Shown here: one piece after another, positions 1 to 9,810 of the stretch
Position numbering within the stretch: the stretch's first letter is position 1
Layout of the letters: every line of letters begins with the position of its first letter
DNA from: Nakataea oryzae
Taxonomy: Eukaryota > Ascomycota > Sordariomycetes > Magnaporthales > Magnaporthaceae
DNA: 64,000 nt
Assembly (NCBI GenBank): GCA_003049435.1
Contig: PYSQ01000009.1
Location: 1-64,000, forward strand
Direction: 5' to 3'
Translations under genes and position numbers: made by a program
The notes under the pieces: generated by a model
What the model was told of the DNA's origin: nothing
What the model saw: the letters and a program-made list of their open reading frames with translations, nothing else
Databases searched by the model: none

Positions 1-2702
1 GCAGTAAGCAGAACCCCACAATTTGGCATCTGCAGCCCTCTCGGCCCCGACCAACAGACGGGGCTTGGTTGAGGAGGGGCCCCGGCTGTGCGCCGTCTAT
101 TTCTGCACCACTGGGGGAGAGGTTGTTGGCTGGCGCAGCGGGCGCAGAGGCCGTGGCGGGGTTCGAGTCGGCACACCACGGTCACTCGGCCAGCGCGTCC
201 TGCTCTCTGGGCCAACGCGCGCGCACTAAGGAGGGAGGGGTCTGACGGGGATACTGACATGGCCTGGCGGCGGGGTATCCAGGACATGAGTTTTTGGCAT
301 AGTGGCATGGAGAGTCAGTGGCTGACTGCCCGGCCCCTCCCCGCAAAACAAAGACGAAGTCAGCAGCATCTCCAGACTCACTAAAAGCCGACACCAAAAC
401 AGGATGCGGAGGAATCGTGGCCTTCTAGCACCCGGCTCGGTTGGCCAGGTCGGGGCGTTGGAGGCGGCGCCTCGCAGATGCATGGCGAGCGCTGAAAGCA
501 CGCAAGGGGAAACCAGCGTGGGTGGGCGGCCTGAAGAAGCACACCCCGGAAACAATAGACTGAAGACGTCCCGCGCGTGTCCTGGGGGGCGGCTTCAATC
601 ACGTGTGCATGTAGGACAACCCAAGGCCCGAAGCAAACAACTCGGCCATGGAAGAAGACGGTTGGCGCCGCCATCCGCTGCCAAGTGAGGTGAGCAGCAC
701 GAGCGCAGCAGCACGGACGGTGAGTCGTGTCAACAGGCCTCTCGACGGCTGCGCGCGCCCCGGCCAGAAGCCGGCACCTTCAGCAACCACCCCCGGGAGC
801 AGGAACAAGCAGGAGCGGCCCGACTTTGCTCGACACAAGGCTGCGTCGGGATCAGCTGGGCGGACAATCGAGCTACGTGGGGAATGAATGCCGCGGTACT
901 GCGCAGACGGGCTCCGAGTCTGCCCAAGGCAGCTCGGCTGCTGGATGTGCAGCGATAGCGTGCAGCGCGCGCCGGCGTTGCCGGCCAGAGCTTGGCGGGC
1001 GCGCAGGACGTGCCGTTTTTCTTCTTTTTTTTTTCTTTCGCTGGCCGGTAGGTCGATATTTACATGACAGGGATCCGCCAGCGCGCGGTTCTGCGCAAAT
1101 CCGGCAACCGCTTTCTCGGCGCAATTATCGGCATCCGTGGCGGCGGTCCCAGGCAAAATGGCTGCTGTTGCTTGGCCCGTGTGGTTGCGGCGCGGCTCAA
1201 ATGAGAATTAGATAGGCACACAGCTAGTCCGACGCTATCGGCCGTTGCTGGTCTGGCCGTTGACCGGCATAACATACACACATACACATACACACAGAGA
1301 AAGAGGCGTTTGAGCAGCCTGCGGTCTGTCGAGTGCATCGAAAAGATTGCTGCTCGACGGCGACGGGCGGATCTGCGCGCGCGGTGCAGGGGAAGGGCGC
1401 ACGACCAAAATAGCAGCGAAACCCCACGCAGCCAACCAGGCGGGCAAGCAGCGCTCGCCCAGCACTGCGGTGGCGGGGGGGCAGTGTCCCCGTGCTTGTG
1501 CTTGTGTGGCGCGCGTGGAGCGTCGGCGAGATGGATGCGGGTGCTAGGCGCGCGCGGCAAAGCCAGCCAGCGTCTCTCGTGCAGTCTCGTGCAGTCTCGT
1601 GCAGAGGCAAGTGGCCGTTTCTTGCCCAGCGGCGGCGGCCCGTCGAAACAGCACTTGGTTGGCTGGCGGGCGCTTGGCCCGCTAGCCCTCTTGGGGCCTG
1701 GCGCCGCAGCACGAGGCGAATCTGTCAGAGATTTGCGAAGATCCCCGGCTCCATCATGGCCCGTGCACTTGCCAGCCCCTCCGCTGATTGGCGTACCTTG
1801 CATAAACCCCTCCAAGCCGCCAAGCTGCCCCTGCGCCCAAGGGTTTTGGCTCCTGGGGAGGGGGAAGGGCCCTTGTCCTGCCAAACCACGGCCGAGGGAA
1901 ATGAAAAGGGGTGGAGCGGCGAGGGTGCGCGGCCCCCGAAACGCGCCTGACTCTGCTGCCATCATCATCATCATCATCACGGCTCTTCTTCTTTTCTTCT
2001 TTTGTGCTGTCCACGCACACACGCACACGCCTTGGTGCTGGGATTGGAAGCGAGCACGACGCGGGCCGGGTGCGCGAAATCAAAAGTCCCGCCGCCTCCC
2101 GCCTGCTGATTAGGTTATCTGCGGGCGCGTGCTGCACAGACAGATCTGCGATCCCTCCGCCCGCCCGCCGCGCCTCGCTCATTCAAACTGCCATTCCTGG
2201 GCGACCCTCCCGGACGGAGATCTTCCCTGCCATCGCCCCCACCCGCAAAGCCACCTTTGGTTTTGGTGCTCTCGGCTGCCTCTGCTCCCTCCCTTGGGCC
2301 CGTCCTGCGCCAGCGCCGCTCTTCTCGTTTCCCTCTTCACCCTCCCCATCCGCACCCGACACCTCCCCTCGAGGCCGACTTGACGTCGTCGCTCCTTGTT
2401 TGCTCCTCGTCGCGGCCCTGCGTCCGATTGATCTCCCGTCTCCTGCGCCATTCTTTATCCGCCGTCCTGTCGTCCTCTCCTTGTCCTTTGCAGGGGGCGC
2501 GCGTGGAGACTCGGCCGTGACCTCGACCGCCACTCCTTCGATTGCCCTCACTTGCGCAATTTTGGTCCGATACCCCTTCTCGTCTTTCCTTTAACCGCTT
2601 TTTTTTTCTTTCTTTTTCTTTCTCTTTCTTCTCACTCATCCTGCTGTCTTCTTTTCCATCCTTCCTTTGTCGGCCGTCCAACCGGCGCGACCTCGCCTTG
2701 CA
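1..2702. other. Long upstream region and pyrimidine-rich leader of the CRH gene
   Basis: No reading frame here looks like a protein. From about 2140 to 2702 the plus strand is rich in C and T, with long CT runs at 2590-2650, as in promoters and 5' leaders of strongly expressed fungal genes; it ends at the CRH start codon. Further upstream are simple repeats: a CA-rich microsatellite around 1271-1297, a ten-base unit in three perfect copies at 1575-1604, and six ATC triplets at 1961-1978. The first kilobase may belong to a gene outside the window. Confidence 0.5.
1575..1604. repeat. Three tandem copies of a 10-base unit
   Basis: The unit TCTCGTGCAG is repeated three times without a mismatch. 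It lies in noncoding DNA about 1.1 kb upstream of the CRH start codon. Nothing shows a function. Confidence 0.9.
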
Positions 2703-4467
2703 ATGATACCCTCACGATCAATCTTCTCGGCGTTCGCGCTGCTGGCCTCGTCCGCGCTTCATATCACCAATGTCGCGGCCCAAACTCACGGCCTGACGGA
2801 CTGCCAGCCGTTGGAGAAGGAATGTCCGCCCAACAAGGCCTTCAGCATGGCTCACACCTGGAACTTCAACACGACACCTGCCGGCTGGGAAATCAAGGTC
2901 AGGCCCGTCACGTTCGACAACGACAACGGCGCAACCTTCACCATCACCAAGCAGGGCGAGTCGCCCACAATCCGCTCGAGCTACTACATCTTCTTCGGCC
3001 GCGTCGAGATCATTGCAAAGGCCGCCCCCGGCACGGGAATGGTCAGCTCCATGATGATGCTCAGCGATGACCTGGACGAGATCGACTGGGAGTTCCTCGG
3101 CATCAACCAGACCCATGCCCTAACAAACTACTTTGGCAAGGGCAGGGAGGACTTCACAAAGGGCGTGTACTACCCGGTCAATGGCGGCGTTCAGGCCGAC
3201 TACCACAACTACACCACCATCTGGACCAAGGACCGCCTGGACTGGCTCATCGACGGCCAGATCGTCCGCACCCTGCTGCCCAAGGACGCCAACAACACAA
3301 ACAACTACCCTCAGACCCCCATGCGCATCTCGATGGGCATTTGGGCTGCGAGCGACCCGAGGCTGGCCAAGGGCACCCAGGAGTGGGGTGGAGGCGCCAC
3401 GGATTTCAGCAAAGGCCCCTTCAGCATGCACGTCAAGAGCACCCACGTTCAGGACTTCAGCACCGGCAAGGAGTATGTGTACGGTGACCGCAGTGGAAGC
3501 TTCCAGAGCATCAAGGTTGTTGCGTAAGTCCACCCTTTTAATTTGCCTTTCGACGCCCGGCCTCCTAGCTCCCACAGCTAACCCCAAATCTCTCTTGTCC
3601 GCGCACAGTGGCGAGTCGACGGCCAACGCCACCATCATGGCAGCCCAGGTCCAGGACAAGAGCATCTCTGACCGCTGGAACGAGCTCTCGTCGAGCGCCA
3701 AGACGGGCGTGTACGTGGGTGCATCGGCCTTCGTTGCAATCGCTGCCGGTTCGCTCCTCTTTTACTTCCTCCGCCAGCGCAAGCGGGGCCAGGAGGAGGC
3801 ACGGTTGGCCGCCGAGCGCGAGGAGCGCGAGCGCGTTGAGCTGGAGCAATACCGCAAGGCTGGCATCAACCCCGACAGCCTCGTTCAGCAGGCCGAATAC
3901 AACGCCAAGGACGGCGCCGGCGATGACGGCCGTGGTGGCGGCAACAGCCTTGACGGACACGCCGTGGCTCCTGGCAGCCCTCTCAATGAGAAGTCCTGGG
4001 GCACTCCCATGGCCGCGGCAGCCATGGGTGGGGTGGCGGGCGCTGCTGCGGCCAATAGCATGCGTAGCCCCGCGGTTCCGCTGCTTCGCGACGGTCCTCA
4101 CAGCCCCACTGGCAACGGCGGGTTCAACGGCCAGTACCACGACGAGCAGCCCGGCCAGTACCAGCAGCAGCAGCAGTACGGCAGGGATCTCGGCCCTCAG
4201 GGCGGTATGAGGTCATCTCCCGGACCTGCAGGAATGGCCCCTGGCTCGCCCATGCGTTCGCCTAGCCCGGGTGCCCCGCCCTCGTTCCCTCCGCCCCAGG
4301 CCCCCGCCTCGCCGGTCCCTTATGGTGCCAACGGCCGTAGTTTCACGTCCCCCGCACCGCACGCGGGCAGCCCCGGCCCCATGGACGGCCCCCAGCGCAG
4401 CTACACCAACGACCCTTACCGTGGCCCTGGCGGCGGCGGTGGCGGCGGCGACCAGTACTGGAGGTAG
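2703..4467 (+). CDS. CRH-type GH16 chitin-glucan transglycosylase with a C-terminal membrane anchor
   Basis: Exons 2703-3523 and 3609-4467 (GTAAGT donor, CACAG acceptor) give 559 residues. Residues 1-26 are a signal peptide. The GH16 domain covers roughly residues 45-265 and carries the catalytic signature DEIDWEF at 125-131 (Glu126, Asp128, Glu130), as in yeast Crh1/Utr2, which link chitin to beta-glucan in the wall. In place of a GPI signal, the second exon encodes a membrane segment at about 308-328 followed by a basic stop-transfer (RQRKRG), a charged helix, and a long Gly/Pro/Gln-rich presumably cytoplasmic tail. The start follows a pyrimidine-rich leader and gives the signal peptide directly; upstream in-frame Met codons do not. 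Membrane-anchored CRH proteins are known in Aspergillus and Neurospora relatives. Family and splicing are clear; the exact linkage made is inferred. Confidence 0.93.
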
Positions 4468-4960
4468 TTGTTGCGAGCGCGCCCAGAAGAGATGGGAGCC
4501 GGTGCCGAAGCATAGCGTTCCGGCCCGATCTGTCCCAGCTGGTCTCGCTTTTCGTCTGCTGTTTTTTCTCGACACGATTCCCAATCCCTTGTTCTAGCAC
4601 TTCCCTTCTCCTCGATGCCTTTTGTGGCTTTTGGTTTGGCGATGCTCTTTGCCTGGATATTCCCTCAGGCCTTGTACTCTCTTTTTAGTGCCCTCGATAC
4701 ACCCCCCATTCCTAGATATCATACGAGACCTACGTCTTTGGTTGAGCCCCATAGGTTTTATGTCATTTACCTCGCTGCATAATCCTGCCCTTCTCGGTGA
4801 CATTTTAATGAGTATGCGATGTTTATGGGGAGTCGGAAGCCAACACAGGCGGGCAGGTAACATATCTGCAGGACAGATGCTTCCTCTGGCGGTGCGCGGG
4901 TGGCCTGACGACAAGATTCGCAAAGACAAGCCAAGCCGGTTGGGGAAGGCGCAAAGACGT
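4468..4960. other. Convergent 3' region
   Basis: About 490 bases between the stop codons of the CRH gene and the facing PTH11-like gene. It is T-rich in its first half, as expected for 3' UTRs, and no coding sequence or other structure is seen. Confidence 0.6.
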
Positions 4961-7294
4961 CTATTTTTGTCTTGCTGCCTTGACCTCGGGCTCGTTCCTC
5001 TCCACCGACCTTTTCAGCTTGGCAGGCGACCCGCTCATCGTTGAGGCCGATGCGACGCCCGGGGGCAGGGTCGCGGCCGCCCAGCCCTCGGGAATTATGA
5101 GCCCATGCCTGGCCGCGAGCGACCGATCCTCGAGCCGGCGCTGCTCCCGGATCTCCTCGACGTCGTGGTCGATCTCGAGCGTCACCAGGATGCGCGAGGA
5201 CTGTCCGTCCGTGCCGACGCCGCCGCCGCAGCAGCTGCTGCATAGCTTCGCGACGCTCATTGTGGTTTTGGCGCTGTCGCTTGACTCGCCCTGCCGGGTC
5301 GGCGTCGTCGGCAGGGGTATGCCTGCTGCCGCCACTGCTGCTGAAGAAGATGCCGACGGGTCCTGTGGGTGGAGGTCGTGGGGGTCCTTTTCGTCGTTCT
5401 GGGACCGGCCTGCCGAGCTTATGTGGCTCGTCAGCCCAAACCGCCACGGCGCGCTGCCGGATGCCCGGTGGCGATGGTCTTGCTCCATGCCGCCACCCCT
5501 CGTCTCTGGCCCGGCGGCGGCGGCACTCTCGATATCTAGGCCTTCGCCGTATGCGTTTTCAGCGTCGCGCCCCACGGCGGTAGCGGCCGAGGCCCCGACC
5601 GCGGTCCGGACGGCGCCGCTGTTGCTGCCGAACAGGCCGGTGCTATGCAGGTGGCGGGCCAGGAACTGGTTGGTCGTGGTCCCGCTGCCGCCCCCGAGCC
5701 TCTGCCTTTGGCGCTGGAGCCACCGGCTCCGTTGGCGCTCCCGGGCGGCCTCGGAGGCGGCCGCCGTGGACTGCTCATGGTGCTGCTGCTGCTCGAGCCC
5801 CCCTCGGATCTGGCTCGACCCGGTCCCACCCGACTTTGTGGGCGGTAGGCCGAGCAGCTTGCTCAGCCAGGGCACATACTGCGCTGCCTGCCGCATCGTC
5901 GGGATGCACGAGCAGATTATCAGGGCGCTGACCTCGGCCAGGGACCACAGCATGGGTTCGGCGAGGTCGTCTTTGGGGGTGGTGCAGGTGGTCACGATCT
6001 CGCTTCAGCATGCGTCGTCGCCCCGAGTTTGGGTTGTGGGTGCGCAGGCGAGGGCGAGGTGCCCGAGGGAGGGATGGGGGTGAACGCACATGTCAAATCT
6101 GGGCCGGTCTTGTTGGCCTGGACGATGCGGATCACCGCGATGGCGCAGACTCTGCGACGTTGGCGGTGCTCGTCAGCCTTTTGAAGCCTCTTGTTTCATT
6201 TTCTCTTTTTTTTTTTTTCCTTTTCCAACTTTGGTGGAAAAGGTTTCGGGGCAGGTCTGGAAAGGAGGCAAATACAAGAGCCCCAGAGACAGCATAAAGA
6301 TGACGCCAATCTTTTTGGTAGCCGGCATTTGCTGTAGATTCCACACGATGGGGATCGGCTCGATGAACAGGATCAGGTCGAGGCCCAGGTTCAAGGCAAA
6401 CTGGCGGCCGTATCCCCCCGTCGTCGAGATTAGCTCCCTCCTTCCTGGTGGTGGTGGACGGCCGCCCACGCAGCCCCTCATCGCCATCGACTTACCCCGA
6501 CCCACCACAGCGGCAGCAGGCTGACGCACGTGCCCTCGGCGTCCGGGTTCCAGGCCTTGTGGATGGGCCGGCACTGCAGGACCTCGTACAGGCACTGCTC
6601 GACGCCCTGGCAGAACAGGCAGAGGATGACGAGGCGGTTGACGAGCGTCCAGCGCTGGTCCGAGATGATGCGCAGGTAGAAGCAGGCAAACGAGGCCTTG
6701 GCCGCGCACACGCCCCATGTCCAGACAATGACGCTGGCCAGGATGTACAGCAGGATCGCGGGCAGGTGCTCCGGCGGGACGTTCTGGATGTGCCGGCCGA
6801 AACCGAGTTTGGCGGCTGTGTTCAGGGGAGAGGGAGCGTGTGAGTGTGTGAGCCAAGAGGCCAAGGGTTCGTTTTCATATCAGATGGGGCGCCGCCTGTT
6901 GGGTTGGTTTGGACCGGTTGGCGGCTGGCCTGCTTACCACAGAAGACGGTCGCGCCGAAGCTGACGGTGCAGATCTGTACGGGGGGAGGCCCGTTCGGTC
7001 AGCTTGAGAGCCGGGGGCGGCACCAAGGGCGGTCTCATTGCTGCCGACGTACCCAGCTAAAAACTATGCAGACTGGTAGTGGCGTCGCCAGGGCGTTGGA
7101 TGAAAGTCAGCGCCCGCACTGGAAGCCGGCTAATCCTGTGGTTTCATCCCTCGGATCCACTGACCGTCATCCCAGCCGAGGCCGTTCCTTCTCTGCCGGA
7201 CGGCGATGCGGATGGCCACAAGCAGCGTGATGACGACCAGTATTGCAACGGTGCTGGTCTGGATATCATCGTCCATCTCGTTATCCGCGATCAT
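4961..7294 (-). CDS. PTH11-like seven-transmembrane receptor (fungal rhodopsin-like integral membrane protein)
   Basis: Seven exons on the minus strand, read from high to low coordinates: 7165-7294, 7053-7063, 6938-6974, 6496-6815, 6276-6433, 6090-6151 and 4961-5970. They sum to 575 residues in frame. The membrane core follows the PTH11/SAT4-like fungal family: an N-terminal hydrophobic helix, a GWDD motif just before the second helix, a CFYLRI-like segment, a Cys-containing loop, a PIPIVWNLQ-like helix, a GPDLTY junction and a final helix with CSCIPTMR. Such proteins sit in the plasma membrane, and PTH11 itself senses surface cues before appressorium formation in Magnaporthe. No CFEM domain precedes the core. 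The last roughly 270 residues are a low-complexity Ser/Gly/Gln/Arg-rich tail, presumably cytoplasmic. The 11-base second exon is inferred from phase and sites, and the junction at 6433/6496 has a weak acceptor. Family assignment is firm; ligand unknown. Confidence 0.85.
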
Positions 7295-9810
7295 GGCGGG
7301 GCCGGTCCCCGCGGGGGAGGATGGCGGTGCAGTGGGTTAGGTCCGCGTTGCCAGTCGGTTGGAACGAAGCGGTGCCTACGAGTTTGCAAGGGGCTCGACG
7401 GCTAGGGCAAAAAAAGAAAAAGAAAAAGCTTGAATAAGGTAATGCTAGGCCATTTCCGATTTCGTGTTCGTCGCGCTTCCTTCCGGCAAACACGAGGCCA
7501 GGCAAAAAAAAAGTCACGGCTGTCCGGTGCGCGGGGAAGAGAAGGAGAGAAGGCCGGCAGGGGAAACAGGCAGCAGAATAGGGCGGCGGCGGGCGCTTCC
7601 CCCTTGCGGCGACGGGGATGGGCAATGCCAGCGACGCAAAGGTTCACGAGACAGAGTTTTGCTGCAGGCATGGAGGTGGGTGCCATCAGACGCAAGTCCC
7701 GGAGATCAAAGCCGTTGGTAGATCGGACTGGCCGTCTGGAAGCCCCCTCCCCCTCCCCCCGTTTGGGGAAGCGCGTCTTAAACTTTTTTTTTTCGCACAC
7801 GGGCCATCATCGGTGCGTGCTCGGGGCGCCTCTGGTAGCTCGCGACGCTTGCAGCAGCCAGGGCGGCCCGTTGCAGTGCAGGATCCTGCCTGGCCCGACT
7901 CGAGCAGCGCGTGTTGTCAGCTTTGGGAGGGGCATCCCGGGCCCTCGAAGGCCAGGCTCCGGCAGCCCGTTGCCCAGTCCACCGGGTGCGAGGGGAAGAT
8001 GGCGGGGGTTGCGGCAGAGCCTTTGGCATCGGTGCAGGCACTTTGTCGCGGACGGCAGGTCGAGGCGAGCCTCCGTTTTCGCCCCTTCCCGCCCCCCTTC
8101 CCACCCCCATCGCACTCTCTGCTTCCGATGCTGCCCATGGGCTTGACGAAGCGAGGCTGGTCGACGCCGAGGACCCCCGGTCTGTTAAGTTGGAGATCGT
8201 GGGCCTGTCAAAACGCAGCACCGAGCGATGCGGCGGGCGACGACTCGGCCAGCCAGCCAGTCAGTAGTCAGTCAGTAGGTCGGCCAGGTCCGTCAGGAAA
8301 GGCAATGTCCCAGGGACCAGGTAGGCGGACGAGCGCACGGAAAGCCACAGGCGCAACTCGATCGCAGCCGGCTACGTCGCATCGGCCGGCAGCCCCGCGA
8401 TTCAAGAACGGGCCTATCTAGTCTGGGACGGACGAGCGTTCCAGACTAGAAGACGCTCCCGAGAGGCGGAGGATTATGCATGCATGTGCCGCCTGGCGCG
8501 TGCAGGGCCAAAGCGGCGGGAGCGAATCACGCCCGAGGCCCTATGGAAGCATGCGGGGGCGGTGCCCGCTGTGTGTGTGGGGAGGGGGGGGGCATAGCCG
8601 GGAGAAGGTGCCACCCAGCTGCTTTCGGGGGCTTGGAGGATCGTGCTTGGCATCCGCTCCCGACGAACCAGACGCAGAGGTGGGGGGGTTATTAGGGCTG
8701 AATGCGGCTTTCAGCTCGATGGGCGGGCTGCTGCAACACGACTGTTTGCGGCACGCGCCAACACCAAAAGGCACGATGGGCCCCAGCGCCGAGATTGACG
8801 ACGGGTTGGATTCATGCTGCCCGCTGCCTCGAGCTGCCACGCCGCCTGGCGTCCAGCACGCACCTCGTCGTGGGCGTCGGGACCATGGCCGGCTGCCGGC
8901 CTGCATTCTCCCCTTTCGCTGCACCACGGCACCGAACCACCACCGCCCCGCGCACCAAGACGAGTGTTTCTGTACGCCGGCTGCGGGTGCGGCTGGGACA
9001 TGCCGCAATTTGCATTGCCGTGGCCATCTCCATCCCGGGCCACCCGCAGTGTGCACAGCACCATCTGCCCTCATACCCTTCTTGTCAGCATGCCGCTCAA
9101 GGAGAGGCTTGGAAGGGCTCTTACTGCTCTGCAGCTTTGCAGCTCTGCTCACTCCTGCTCTGGGATGACGGGGTTTGGAAAGGCTGGGAGCAGCACCCGC
9201 ACCCCCCACGCCTGCGCGCGCTGCTTTTGCTAGAGCTGAAACCCCGCGGCTCTACCCTGGCGCTTGTTTTTGACCCGGCCGTACTAATGCTGATCACCCG
9301 TTTTTCTTTTGGCACTTGGAGGGTGGGCTAGAGGACGTTTCGATGCCGTCCAGCACCAGCCCTGGGCTGTGGCGCCGCCACTCAACGGCGTTGCGGCAGT
9401 AATGGGACAGCAAAATAGCAAGATCGCAGTAAGCCTTTCTGGGGAATGGAAGCTTTGGTTATTACGATGCCCATCCTCCTCTGCACCGCGGTGAGAGCCT
9501 CGCCGGCGGGACTTGGCGGTCGTTGTCGATGGCACGACGGGAGAGAGCCATAAGAAAAGGGAGCTGCCCGTCGATGCCGAGACTTGCGAAAGCAGTCGGT
9601 AGAGTCAGTATACAGACCAAGCAAGCAGAACAGCCACAAATCTCACCAAAGAGCTATTCTTTCCTTCTCAGTCACGTCTCTTTTTCCGTATTTCTTTCTT
9701 CTTTTTTTTTGCCTGGCACATGGGAGCAGCCTGATCCGTGCCGTCTCGACCTACCGTTGCCATCCTTCGAGCGGAACTCTTCCCACATCTGCATGCCAGG
9801 CTAGCACATC
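7295..9810. other. 2.5 kb divergent intergenic region
   Basis: Separates the PTH11-like gene from the lysine-rich secreted protein gene. Several open frames exist on both strands, but they have no recognisable domains, overlap one another and show random-looking composition, so they are not called. A strong hairpin lies at 8417-8450. From about 9650 the plus strand is CT-rich with T runs, the usual leader before a fungal start codon. Confidence 0.5.
8417..8450. repeat. 14-base inverted repeat with 6-base loop
   Basis: The left arm TCTAGTCTGGGACG (8417-8430) pairs with CGTTCCAGACTAGA (8437-8450) over 14 positions with a single G-T pair and a six-base loop. It lies in the middle of a geneless stretch. 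It could be a hairpin in an unannotated transcript, a protein-binding palindrome or a transposon scar. Confidence 0.75.

Noticed and set aside
129..175. tRNA-like A-box and B-box combination (TGGCGCAGC and GGTTCGAGTC)
   Set aside because: The spacing between the two boxes is about 26 bases, too short for a tRNA, and no acceptor stem can be drawn.
1310..2113. 267-codon plus-strand open frame
   Set aside because: Composition is random-looking, it overlaps other open frames, includes the microsatellite repeats, and ends before the CRH leader; no domain seen.
5971..6089. Alternative acceptors (after GCTGAAG or AGCGAG) for the last PTH11 intron
   Set aside because: They give a stop or the wrong frame; the acceptor at 5971 restores the conserved GPDLTY-DLAEPMLW segment in frame.
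7430..8421. Overlapping open frames of 238 and 267 codons
   Set aside because: No domain, Arg/Gly/Pro-rich composition from GC-rich noncoding DNA, and T runs inside them.
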